Assembly (NCBI RefSeq): GCF_002943105.1
Contig: NZ_PTPZ01000004.1
Span: 124,001 to 188,000 of the forward strand
From: Cloacibacterium normanense
GTDB taxonomy: Bacteria; Bacteroidota; Bacteroidia; Flavobacteriales; Weeksellaceae
Direction: 5' to 3'
DNA: 64,000 nt
A program made the position numbers and the translations under genes. The first letter of the stretch is position 1; every line of letters starts with the position of its first letter. Below, in pieces: positions 43,278-50,789 of this stretch. The notes below the pieces were generated by a model, which was not told where the DNA came from, did not search any database, and worked only from the letters and a program-made list of their open reading frames with translations.

Positions 43278-44807
43278 TTATTCCCACTCAATCGTTGCTG
43301 GTGGTTTACTCGAAATATCATAAGCGACTCTATTGATTCCTTTCACTTCATTGATAATTCTGTTCGATACATTTTCTAAAAATTCCCAAGGAAAATGGCT
43401 GAAAGTTGCCGTCATAAAATCTGTAGTATTCGCAGAACGAACTACAGCGGTGTATTCATACGTCCTTTCGTCTCCCATTACTCCAACAGATTTTACGGGA
43501 AGTAACACCACAAAAGCCTGAGAAACCTTTTCATACAATTCATTTTTATACAATTCTTCTATGAAAATATCATCTGCTTCTTGTAATATTTTCACTTTTT
43601 CGGCATCTACTTCTCCTAAAACTCTGATTCCTAAACCTGGTCCTGGAAATGGATGTCTGTAAACCAAATGATGCGGAATTCCTAATTCTTCGCCTACTTT
43701 TCTTACTTCATCTTTAAATAATTCACGAAGCGGTTCTAGAAGTTGAAGTTTCATTTCTTCTGGCAATCCACCTACATTGTGGTGAGATTTTATCACTGCA
43801 GAAGGTCCTTTTACCGATTGAGATTCGATAACATCTGGATAAATAGTTCCTTGAGCCAAAAATTTAGCGCCTTCAAATTTGTGAGATTCTTCATCGAAAA
43901 CGGCCACAAATTCTCTACCGATGATTTTTCGTTTTTCTTCTGGGTCTGAAACTCCAGCTAATTTTGACAAAAATCTTTCTGAAGCATCTACCATATCAAT
44001 ATTCATATGGAAATGTTCTCCGTAATTTTCCATTACTTTTTTGCCTTCATCTTTACGCAAAAGTCCTGTATCTACGAAAATACATTGCAACTGGTCACCA
44101 ATAGCTTTATGAATGAGAACCGCAGCTACCGATGAATCTACACCACCAGAAAGCCCAAGAATTACCTTGTCATTTCCTACTTTTTCGCGGATTTCGGCAA
44201 CTGTTTTTTCAATATAATTGGTCAGTTTCCAATTTTTTTCTGCTTTACAAATCTGGAAAACGAAGTTTTCGAGCATTTTAGCTCCAAATTCACTGTGCGA
44301 AACTTCTGGATGGAACTGAACGCAATAAATATTTTTCTTTTCGTTAAAAATCCCTGCAATTACTCCAGATTTTGCTGAAATTTCAAAATTCTCTGGTAAA
44401 GTTTCCACTTCATCAAAATGGCTCATCCAAACGGTAGAAAATCTGCTTACTCCTGTAAAAAGTGGATTAGATTTCGTGATTTCTAGAGTTGCTTTTCCGT
44501 ATTCTCCTTTTTCACCTTTTTTTACGTTTCCGCCCAAAAGATGTGCTGTGAGTTGCATTCCGTAGCAAATTCCCAAAACTGGAATTCCCAATTCGAATAA
44601 TTCTTTTTCTACCAAATGTGCATCTGGAGAATTTACAGAACTCGGACCTCCAGAAAGGATAATTCCCGCAGGATTTTTGGAATTTATTTCTTCTAAAGAG
44701 GTATTAAAAGGTAAAATTTCCGAATACACTTCCATTTCGCGTATTCTTCTACCAATCAATTGGTTATATTGTGAACCGAAGTCCAAAATGATGATTCCTT
44801 TATTCAT
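43278..44807 (-). CDS. guaA: GMP synthase (glutamine-hydrolysing)
   Basis: Converts XMP to GMP with glutamine and ATP. N-terminal class I glutamine amidotransferase with Cys81 (GICYGMQ), His166 and Glu168 (QFHPEVSHSEFG); then the ATP-pyrophosphatase P-loop GLSGGVDSSVAA near 220 and the C-terminal dimerisation domain (RHPFPGPGLGIRVLGEVDAE ... PPATIEWE). Length 509 is typical. It is read in the same direction as purD but separated by 252 bases of repeats and a terminator, so it has a separate promoter. Confidence 0.97.
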   Translation of the reverse strand: MNKGIIILDFGSQYNQLIGRRIREMEVYSEILPFNTSLEEINSKNPAGIILSGGPSSVNSPDAHLVEKELFELGIPVLGICYGMQLTAHLLGGNVKKGEKGEYGKATLEITKSNPLFTGVSRFSTVWMSHFDEVETLPENFEISAKSGVIAGIFNEKKNIYCVQFHPEVSHSEFGAKMLENFVFQICKAEKNWKLTNYIEKTVAEIREKVGNDKVILGLSGGVDSSVAAVLIHKAIGDQLQCIFVDTGLLRKDEGKKVMENYGEHFHMNIDMVDASERFLSKLAGVSDPEEKRKIIGREFVAVFDEESHKFEGAKFLAQGTIYPDVIESQSVKGPSAVIKSHHNVGGLPEEMKLQLLEPLRELFKDEVRKVGEELGIPHHLVYRHPFPGPGLGIRVLGEVDAEKVKILQEADDIFIEELYKNELYEKVSQAFVVLLPVKSVGVMGDERTYEYTAVVRSANTTDFMTATFSHFPWEFLENVSNRIINEVKGINRVAYDISSKPPATIEWE

Positions 44808-44833
44808 TTATTTTTCTATTTTATTACTTTAAT

Positions 44834-44859
44834 GTTCTTTTGGCTTGAACCAAAAGAAC
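44834..44859. repeat. Hairpin element, GTTCTTTTGG arms
   Basis: Perfect 10-base arms GTTCTTTTGG and CCAAAAGAAC around CTTGAA, followed by a further AAAAATTCAAG. I recall this kind of sequence from many Bacteroidota intergenic regions. Confidence 0.55.
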
Positions 44860-44923
44860 CAAAAATTCAAGACTTAGAAACTCGACTAAATAAACAAAAA
44901 TTACTTATTATTTCTAAGCGTAA

Positions 44924-45028
44924 CTAGCCCTGATTGCAACGGAAATCCTGTTATTGTGAGCAAAAAACTTGGGATTGCTTCGCTTTGCTCGCAATGACAG
45001 ATTGCAGAGGAAAGCAGGATTAGCTCCT
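44924..45028. repeat. 105-bp intergenic repeat-type element
   Basis: Starts with CTAGCCCTGATTGCAACGG and ends with GGAAAGCAGGATTAGCTCC, two conserved ends of a flavobacterial intergenic element that I recognise from memory. Internal direct repeats GATTGCAACGGAAA and GATTGCAGAGGAAA (12 of 14 identical) frame a central palindromic-looking segment with ATTGC and GCAAT arms. The copy number in the genome cannot be seen from one window. Confidence 0.6.
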
Positions 45029-45030
45029 AA

Positions 45031-45054
45031 AAAAATTGAGGGAAAATTCCCTCA
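45031..45054 (-). terminator. Intrinsic terminator of purD
   Basis: Inverted repeat TGAGGGAA/TTCCCTCA (45037-45044 with 45047-45054) with an A run on its left, just after the purD stop. Confidence 0.82.
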
Positions 45055-45059
45055 TTTTA

Positions 45060-46298
45060 TTAAAATTTTCCGATGTCTTCCCTGTAAAATGCGTAGTCAT
45101 AATGAAGTGTTTTAGCATCTTCATAGACTTTTTCGCGGGCTTCTTCGTAAGTATCACCAGTTGCAACCACGTTAAGCACTCTACCAGAATTGGTGACTAC
45201 TTTTCCTGCAATTTGCTCTGCTCCAGCAAAGAGAACATTGCTGTGTTTTACCTTATCTAAACCTTGGATTTCGTAACCGATTTCAAAATTCCCAGGATAA
45301 CCGCCAGAACACATCACGAGACAAATCGCCTTCTTGTCTGAAAACTGTAAATCTAAATCTTTTCCTTCGATACAGTCATGGATAACATCCAGCAAATTAT
45401 TCTCTAAAAGTGCCATGATGACTTGCGTTTCTGGATCGCCAAATCTCATGTTATATTCTAACAAATAACATTGATTATCTTGTACTAAAACGCCAAAAAA
45501 TATAATCCCTACAAAATTAAGTGCTTTGTCTTTAATTCCTTTAACGGTAGGTTCTAAAATATTTTTATTAAAATCTGCTAAATGCTCTACCGTAAATTCT
45601 GGACTTGGAGCTACAGTTCCCATTCCACCAGTATTTGCGCCAGTATTTCCGTTTCCTACTTTTTTATAATCTTTGGCAGAAACACATGGAAAAGCTTTTT
45701 CGCCATTCCAAAAAGCGATAATAGACGCTTCAAAACCTTGTAAAAATTCTTCTATCACCACTTTTATTCCAGCATCTCCATAAATTCTTTCTATCATGAA
45801 TTGGTGCAAAGTGTGATGCGCAGTTTCTTTGTCTTCACAAATCACTACTCCTTTTCCGCTTGCTAAACCGCTTGCTTTAATCACCAAAGGATAAGAATGA
45901 TTTTGGATATATTGGTCTGCTTCTACATAAGAATCAAAAATAGCAGCTTTGGCTGTTCTGATGCCATAATCTTGCATAAATTTTTTAGAAAAAGCTTTGC
46001 TTCCTTCTAAATCTGCGGCACGTTTTGTAGGGCCAAAAATTTTGAGATTATGTTTCTGAAATTCGTCTACAATACCATTAACTAAAGGTAATTCTGGACC
46101 TACGAATGTGAAATCTATTTTTTCTCTAAGAGCAAAATCTCTTAACTCTGCTACACTGTCATAAGGTAAGTTTTTACCTAAATTTTCTGTTGTAGCATTG
46201 CCTTTTGCAAAAAACATTTGACTGATTCTTTTGTCTTCTGACAATTTTTTTGCAATAGCAGATTCTCTACCTCCGTTTCCTATTATTAATACTTTCAT
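45060..46298 (-). CDS. purD: Phosphoribosylamine-glycine ligase (GARS)
   Basis: ATP-grasp ligase joining phosphoribosylamine and glycine, step 2 of IMP synthesis. N-terminal MKVLIIGNGGRESAIAKKL, ATP-grasp core with ASGLASGKGVVI and NTGGMGTVAPSP, and the metal/substrate string FGDPETQVIMALL. Length 412. It lies 109 bases after purH and has its own -7 box (TAAATTTG), so it is probably transcribed both from that site and by read-through. Its terminator lies directly beyond the stop. Confidence 0.96.
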   Translation of the reverse strand: MKVLIIGNGGRESAIAKKLSEDKRISQMFFAKGNATTENLGKNLPYDSVAELRDFALREKIDFTFVGPELPLVNGIVDEFQKHNLKIFGPTKRAADLEGSKAFSKKFMQDYGIRTAKAAIFDSYVEADQYIQNHSYPLVIKASGLASGKGVVICEDKETAHHTLHQFMIERIYGDAGIKVVIEEFLQGFEASIIAFWNGEKAFPCVSAKDYKKVGNGNTGANTGGMGTVAPSPEFTVEHLADFNKNILEPTVKGIKDKALNFVGIIFFGVLVQDNQCYLLEYNMRFGDPETQVIMALLENNLLDVIHDCIEGKDLDLQFSDKKAICLVMCSGGYPGNFEIGYEIQGLDKVKHSNVLFAGAEQIAGKVVTNSGRVLNVVATGDTYEEAREKVYEDAKTLHYDYAFYREDIGKF

Positions 46299-46316
46299 AT
46301 GATACTTGGTTTCTTA

Positions 46317-46324
46317 CAAATTTA
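46317..46324 (-). promoter_or_regulatory. Promoter -7 box (TAAATTTG) for purD
   Basis: Minus-strand TAnnTTTG match 18 bases before the purD ATG. Confidence 0.5.
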
Positions 46325-46407
46325 CGAAATCCTATGAACGATTTGTTATAAAATTTCTATAAAATTTGCGATATACTTATTTTTTAGTTGCTAAAAAATT
46401 GATTTGA

Positions 46408-47922
46408 TTAATGTAGGAAATGTCTCATTCCTGTGAACATCATTGGGATTTTATGTTCATTTGCAGCTGCAATAGAATCTTCATCTTTTACAGAACCGCC
46501 AGGTTGAACAATCGCTGTAATTCCTTCTTTAGCACAGAAATCTACCACATCTCTGAATGGGAAAAATGCATCTGAAGCGAGAACTAAATTTCCTGAAAAT
46601 TTCTCTTTCGCTCTAGAAATCGCTTGTTCTGTAGCCCAAATTCTATTGACTTGTCCGCCTCCAATTCCGAAAGCTTGAATTCCGTTTGAAACTACTATAG
46701 CGTTAGATTTTACATATTTAACCACTCTTTGAGCAAATAAAAGTGCTTTTTCTTGCTGTTCTGTTGGTTGAATTTCTGTAACTACTTTAAAGTCTGTAGA
46801 AAATTGGTCATCTACATCTTGAACCAAAATTCCGCCATCTATTTTCACCCAAGTTTTCTTGTCTGAAACTGGATTTTTGATTTTTATAATTCTAAGATTT
46901 TTCTTTTTTCTCAAAATTTCTAGCGCATCTTCATCAAAATCAGTTGCCATTACAATTTCAAGGAAAGTTTTGTTCAATTCTTCCGCAGTTGCAGCATCAA
47001 CTTTGTAATTCATTCCGATGATTCCTCCGAAAATAGAAATCGGGTCGCATTCGAAAGTTTTAGCATAAGTTTCTAAAGCAGTAGTTCCGATGGCAACTCC
47101 ACAAGGTGTAGAATGTTTTACGGCACAACAAGCCATTTCATCTTTGAATTCATTTACCACTTTCCAGCATAAATCCATATCTCTCAAATTATTGAAAGAC
47201 AGTTCTTTGCCTCCTAAAATTTCGAAATCTTTCATCGCGCCGTTTTCTGTAGTAGAAACGTAATACGCTGCCGATTGATGAGGGTTTTCGCCGTATCTTA
47301 AATCAGAAATTTTTTGGTAAGAAGCCTGTAAATATTCAGGATAATCTTCATTCAACAACATTTGAGAAATTGCAGCATCATAAGCAGAAGTTAAGTTGAA
47401 AACTTTACCTGCCAATTTTTTACGAGTTTCAATTGTAGTATCACCGTTTTCAGAGATTTCTTGTTGAACTTTAGCATAATCTTCAACATCGGTAACTACA
47501 GTCACAGAAGCGAAATTTTTAGCTGCAGAACGAAGCATTGATGGTCCACCAATATCGATGAATTCTACTTTTTCTTCTAATGAAATTTCTTTATTTACAT
47601 TTTCGAAAAACGGATAAAGGTTTACAATCACCATATCAATCAGTTCTATTCCATGTTCCTGAACAGTTTTCATGTGTTCTTCGTTATCACGAACCGCAAG
47701 AAGTCCACCATGAACTTTTGGATGAAGGGTTTTTACTCTTCCGTCTAACATTTCAGGAAAATTGGTCACTTCATCAATCTGAATTGGGTTAAGTCCCGCT
47801 TCTTTAAGATGTTTAAAGGTCCCGCCAGTAGAAATGAGTTCGTAATTTTTAGATTCTAAAAATTTGGCAAAATCAATAAGATTGTTTTTGTTGGAGACAC
47901 TGATTAATGCTCGTTTTTTCAT
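46408..47922 (-). CDS. purH: Bifunctional AICAR formyltransferase/IMP cyclohydrolase
   Basis: Last two steps of IMP synthesis. N-terminal cyclohydrolase (MGS-like) domain with [14 protein letters not shown] and [13 protein letters not shown]-terminal transformylase with [15 protein letters not shown] (catalytic Lys-His pair) and [14 protein letters not shown]; ends with a Pro-rich [17 protein letters not shown] segment. Length 504 is normal. It follows purN by 64 bases on the same strand, continuing a purM-purN-purH run. Confidence 0.97.
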   Translation of the reverse strand: MKKRALISVSNKNNLIDFAKFLESKNYELISTGGTFKHLKEAGLNPIQIDEVTNFPEMLDGRVKTLHPKVHGGLLAVRDNEEHMKTVQEHGIELIDMVIVNLYPFFENVNKEISLEEKVEFIDIGGPSMLRSAAKNFASVTVVTDVEDYAKVQQEISENGDTTIETRKKLAGKVFNLTSAYDAAISQMLLNEDYPEYLQASYQKISDLRYGENPHQSAAYYVSTTENGAMKDFEILGGKELSFNNLRDMDLCWKVVNEFKDEMACCAVKHSTPCGVAIGTTALETYAKTFECDPISIFGGIIGMNYKVDAATAEELNKTFLEIVMATDFDEDALEILRKKKNLRIIKIKNPVSDKKTWVKIDGGILVQDVDDQFSTDFKVVTEIQPTEQQEKALLFAQRVVKYVKSNAIVVSNGIQAFGIGGGQVNRIWATEQAISRAKEKFSGNLVLASDAFFPFRDVVDFCAKEGITAIVQPGGSVKDEDSIAAANEHKIPMMFTGMRHFLH

Positions 47923-47986
47923 TTTTATTTATACTTTTTTTATTAAATCCTTGGAATAAATTCCAATTCTGTAAAATCTGTCGTTC

Positions 47987-48559
47987 CTATGGAACTCTTT
48001 TATTTAAAACCAAATCAATCGCTTTTGGGAAAATATCGTACTCAATTTGATGCACTTTCTGTGCTAAAGTTTGTGGAGTTTCATTTTCTGCAATTTCAAA
48101 TTTCCCTTGAAGAATAATTTCACCTTCATCAATTCCAGAAGTTACAAAATGAACGGTTGCACCACTTTCTTTTTCTTGGGCTGCAATTACCGCTTCATGA
48201 ACGTGATGTCCCCACATTCCTTTTCCACCAAATTTTGGCAATAAAGCAGGATGAATATTGATGATTTTTCCTTTGTATTTTTCACAAAATTCTTTGCTCA
48301 GAATCGATAGAAAACCAGCTAATACAATCAAATCTGTATTTTCGGGCAAAAGTTTTTCTAAATTTTCAGAGAAATCTTTTCCTCTTTTGATAAGTTGATT
48401 CGGAATTTGATGATTTTCGGCTCTTTCTAAAGCATAGCAATCTCTGTCTGCAACCACCAAATTGACTTTTGTGTTGGGAATTTCTCCATTATCAATACAA
48501 TCAATGATGCGCTGTAAATTGCTACCAGAACCCGAAACTAAAACTGTAATATTTTTCAT
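47987..48559 (-). CDS. purN: Phosphoribosylglycinamide formyltransferase (folate-dependent)
   Basis: Transfers the formyl group of 10-formyl-THF to GAR. Phosphate loop VSGSGSNLQ, the LAGFLSILSKEF segment, catalytic NIHPALLPKFGGKGMWGHHV with Asn-His, and later the Asp-containing VTSGIDEGEII. Length 190 is standard. The start at 48559 is followed upstream by a heptamer repeat array that fills most of the purM-purN gap. Confidence 0.96.
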   Translation of the reverse strand: MKNITVLVSGSGSNLQRIIDCIDNGEIPNTKVNLVVADRDCYALERAENHQIPNQLIKRGKDFSENLEKLLPENTDLIVLAGFLSILSKEFCEKYKGKIINIHPALLPKFGGKGMWGHHVHEAVIAAQEKESGATVHFVTSGIDEGEIILQGKFEIAENETPQTLAQKVHQIEYDIFPKAIDLVLNKRVP

Positions 48560-48562
48560 GTT

Positions 48563-48597
48563 AGATTTCAGATTTCAGATTTCAGATTTCAGATTTT
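48563..48597. repeat. Heptanucleotide tandem repeat, five units
   Basis: Four exact AGATTTC units and a fifth AGATTTT, beginning three bases upstream of the purN start. The following 28-35 bases continue in 7-base register with TCT at the same unit position (TGTCTGA, TATCTCT, TATCTAA, AATCTCG). Confidence 0.8.
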
Positions 48598-48628
48598 TGT
48601 CTGATATCTCTTATCTAAAATCTCGTTT

Positions 48629-49618
48629 CTATATTAATTGAATTTTCTCTTCGTTTTCTACGATTTCACCTACTAAATAAGCGTCTTCGATTAAAGAAAG
48701 TGCTTTTTCGGCAAGACTTTCATCTACTACGATAACCATTCCTACTCCCATGTTAAAAGTACCAAACATTTCCATTCTTTCGATGTTTCCTCGTTTTTCT
48801 AATTCTAACATTACGCTTGGAATTTGGATTTTAGAAGTGTCAATTTTCGCACATAATCCATTCGGAATAATTCTCGGAACGTTTTCGATTAAACCGCCAC
48901 CTGTAATGTGTGCAATTCCTGAAATTTCTACGTTTTCTTTCAGTTTAAAAACGTCTTTGTAATAGAGTTTGGTAGGAACTAAAAGTGTCTCGTAAAGAGG
49001 TTTTCCTTCGAATTCTTCTTCAAAATTTGGGAAAATTTTTCTTACCAATGAAAAACCATTGCTATGGAATCCTGAACTTGGTAAAGCGATGATTTTATCA
49101 CCCGTTTTAATTTTAGAACCATCAATAATTTGGTCTTTTTCTACAATTCCTACGCAGAAACCAGCCACATCATAATCTCCTGGTTGATACATTCCCGGCA
49201 TTTCTGCAGTTTCACCACCAATTAATGCGCACTCATTGTCTTTGCAAGCATTTACCATTCCCAGAACGATTTCTGCTGCTACCTCTGCATCTAGTTTTCC
49301 GCAAGCTAGATAATCTAAGAAAAATAAAGGTTTTGCGCCATGACACAGAATATCATTGGCACACATAGCGAAACAATCTACACCAATAGAATCATATTTT
49401 TTGGTATCTAATGCAATTTTTAATTTGGTTCCTACTCCATCAGTTCCAGAAACCAAAACAGGATTTTTATAGCCACCAATTTCATAGAAAGCTCCAAAAC
49501 TTCCCAGATTGTTCAGTACATTTTTATTGTGCGTTTCGGCTACTGCAGATTTTATTTTGTCTACGGTTTTGTAGCCTTCTTCTTTGTCTACGCCAGCTGA
49601 TTTATACGTATTATTCAT
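48629..49618 (-). CDS. purM: Phosphoribosylformylglycinamidine cyclo-ligase (AIRS)
   Basis: Closes the imidazole ring of AIR with ATP, step 5 of IMP synthesis. Family strings: YKSAGVDKEEGYKTVDKIKS, GVGTKLKIAL, GIDCFAMCANDILCHGAKPL-like VDCFAMCANDILCHGAKPLF, GGETAEMPGMY and HITGGGLIENVPRI. Length 329. It is first of a purM-purN-purH run. Upstream it has a promoter box and a 14-base-pair hairpin in the leader, and further on an apparent independent small-RNA gene. Confidence 0.96.
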   Translation of the reverse strand: MNNTYKSAGVDKEEGYKTVDKIKSAVAETHNKNVLNNLGSFGAFYEIGGYKNPVLVSGTDGVGTKLKIALDTKKYDSIGVDCFAMCANDILCHGAKPLFFLDYLACGKLDAEVAAEIVLGMVNACKDNECALIGGETAEMPGMYQPGDYDVAGFCVGIVEKDQIIDGSKIKTGDKIIALPSSGFHSNGFSLVRKIFPNFEEEFEGKPLYETLLVPTKLYYKDVFKLKENVEISGIAHITGGGLIENVPRIIPNGLCAKIDTSKIQIPSVMLELEKRGNIERMEMFGTFNMGVGMVIVVDESLAEKALSLIEDAYLVGEIVENEEKIQLI

Positions 49619-49637
49619 TTTTCTTTTTGTTTTTTTT

Positions 49638-49674
49638 CTGAATAACTTGCAGGACTTTCACCTGCAAGATTCAG
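49638..49674 (-). promoter_or_regulatory. Hairpin in the purM 5' leader
   Basis: Two stacked stems: CTTGCAGG/CCTGCAAG (8 bp) and CTGAAT/ATTCAG (6 bp) separated by a two-base bulge on one side, loop of seven. In the purM transcript it ends 19 bases before the ATG and is followed by A-rich sequence, not a T run, so it is not a terminator for this strand; on the plus strand it is followed by TTTTT. Confidence 0.55.
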
Positions 49675-49700
49675 GTTTTTACTAGATTTATTTCAAACTG

Positions 49701-49708
49701 CAAACGTA
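49701..49708 (-). promoter_or_regulatory. Promoter -7 box (TACGTTTG) for purM
   Basis: Minus-strand exact TAnnTTTG match 82 bases before the purM ATG, placing the leader hairpin inside the transcript. Confidence 0.55.
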
Positions 49709-49732
49709 TTGAAAATCAAAAATAAACGATAT

Positions 49733-49764
49733 AAAAAAAGCCGACAATCGTTCTGATTATCGGC
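49733..49764 (-). terminator. Intrinsic terminator of the candidate small RNA
   Basis: Stem GCCGATAATC/GATTGTCGGC on the minus strand (one G-U pair), loop AGAAC, then seven T. Confidence 0.85.
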
Positions 49765-49861
49765 CTCAATTATTTTGCTGCGTATTTTAGCTTCCCAATT
49801 TCTTGGAATGTACAAGAGCCAAAATGTTGCGATTTAATATTCAATTTGTTTGGAATTTGAT
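49733..49861 (-). ncRNA. Candidate independent small RNA, about 130 nt
   Basis: The 49619-49943 gap (325 bases) holds no open frame but a complete non-coding transcription unit on the minus strand. A promoter (TTG, 20 bases, TAATTTTG) predicts a start near 49861. The RNA then contains a strong hairpin at 49784-49825: arms ATTTTGGCT and AGCTAAAAT (one G-U pair) around an inner stem CCAA-GAAA-TTGG with a GNRA loop. It ends in a terminator hairpin and seven T. A 6S-type RNA or another flavobacterial structured RNA are possible identities; I cannot test them here. Confidence 0.55.
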
Positions 49862-49865
49862 TTCG

Positions 49866-49896
49866 CAAAATTATATTTTTTATTGACAAAAAGCAA
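49866..49896 (-). promoter_or_regulatory. Promoter of the candidate small RNA
   Basis: -7 box TAATTTTG (49866-49873, minus strand) with TTG at 49894-49896, a 20-base spacing that fits the Bacteroidota -33/-7 promoter geometry. Confidence 0.6.
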
Positions 49897-49943
49897 CAGA
49901 AAAATTTTTTTTTCTTCATTGCTCTTCAATTTTAACTTAATTT

Positions 49944-50666
49944 TTAGATTTTAGGCAATTCCATTGGAACTTCAATCAATAAAATTTCAGAATCCTTATC
50001 TATTTCTAAATCAAAATGTTCTGTTTCTGTAATTCCTAAAGCATCTCTTTGCCCAAGAGTATTTTCGCCAATTTTTACGCTTCCTGAAATAACGAAAACG
50101 TAAACTCCATTTCCTTCTTTTTTGACTTGATAAGTTCTAGAAGATTTTACGGTGAAATTTCCTAAGTGAAACCAAGCGTCTTGGTGAATCCAGGTTCCTT
50201 CATCATTAGGATTAGGAGAAACAATCTGTTGAAATTCATTCTCTACTGCATTGTCAGAAATTTTTAATTGGTCATATCTTGGTTCTACTCCCACTTTATT
50301 AGGAATCACCCAAATTTGCAATAAAGTTACGGGTTGTTCTTTACTTCCGTTAAATTCACTGTGTTGAATTCCTGTTCCTGCACTCATTACCTGAATTTCG
50401 CCTTTTTTAATTGCTCCAAAATTCCCCATAGAATCGCGATGATGTAATTCTCCACTTAATGGAATGGTCACGATTTCCATATTTGCGTGTGGATGCATCC
50501 CAAAACCCATTCCTTTTTCTACAAAATCGTCATTGAGAACTCTTAAATTCCCGAAATGCACTTTGTCTGGATTGTAATAATTTGCAAAAGAAAAACTGTG
50601 ATTGGCAACTAACCAACCGTGATTTTGAAATCCTCTTTCGTTGGCTTTATGTAATATTGTTTTCAT
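49944..50666 (-). CDS. Pirin-family protein (quercetinase-like bicupin)
   Basis: Metal-binding bicupin of about 240 residues. Metal ligands appear in GFGMHPHANMEIVTI (His-x-His and Glu) and GTGIQHSEFN. The N-terminus MKTILHKANERGF is that of YhhW-type pirins. The frame opens 15 codons upstream at 50711, but the ATG at 50666 gives the family start. YhhW homologues have quercetin 2,3-dioxygenase activity in vitro; the natural role is uncertain. A terminator separates it from the Sus locus upstream. Confidence 0.88.
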   Translation of the reverse strand: MKTILHKANERGFQNHGWLVANHSFSFANYYNPDKVHFGNLRVLNDDFVEKGMGFGMHPHANMEIVTIPLSGELHHRDSMGNFGAIKKGEIQVMSAGTGIQHSEFNGSKEQPVTLLQIWVIPNKVGVEPRYDQLKISDNAVENEFQQIVSPNPNDEGTWIHQDAWFHLGNFTVKSSRTYQVKKEGNGVYVFVISGSVKIGENTLGQRDALGITETEHFDLEIDKDSEILLIEVPMELPKI

Positions 50667-50737
50667 ACTTAAATATTTATCAATTTTATACTGCAAAGTT
50701 AGCCTAATCAAAAGCAGAAGTCATTGATGTAAGATAA

Positions 50738-50766
50738 TAAAAAAATCCACCAAAATTTGGTGGATT
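50738..50766 (-). terminator. Intrinsic terminator at the end of the Sus locus
   Basis: Stem AATCCACCA/TGGTGGATT (50744-50752 with 50758-50766) with an A run on its left; acts on minus-strand transcripts after the MFS gene. Confidence 0.88.
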
Positions 50767-50789
50767 ATGAAGTGAATATTTTGAGAAGA

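Noticed and set aside
44808-45059. tRNA or rRNA fragment in the purD-guaA gap
   Set aside because: No cloverleaf or rRNA string could be found; the gap is explained by two repeat-type elements and a terminator.
48563-48597. CRISPR-like repeat array
   Set aside because: The units are seven bases long and directly adjacent without spacers, so this is a microsatellite-type array, not CRISPR.
49733-49861. Purine riboswitch upstream of purM
   Set aside because: No purine-aptamer consensus is present, and purM has its own -7 box downstream of this element's terminator.
49733-49861. Definite 6S RNA
   Set aside because: Size and structure are compatible but no covariance model could be run; kept as an open identity only.
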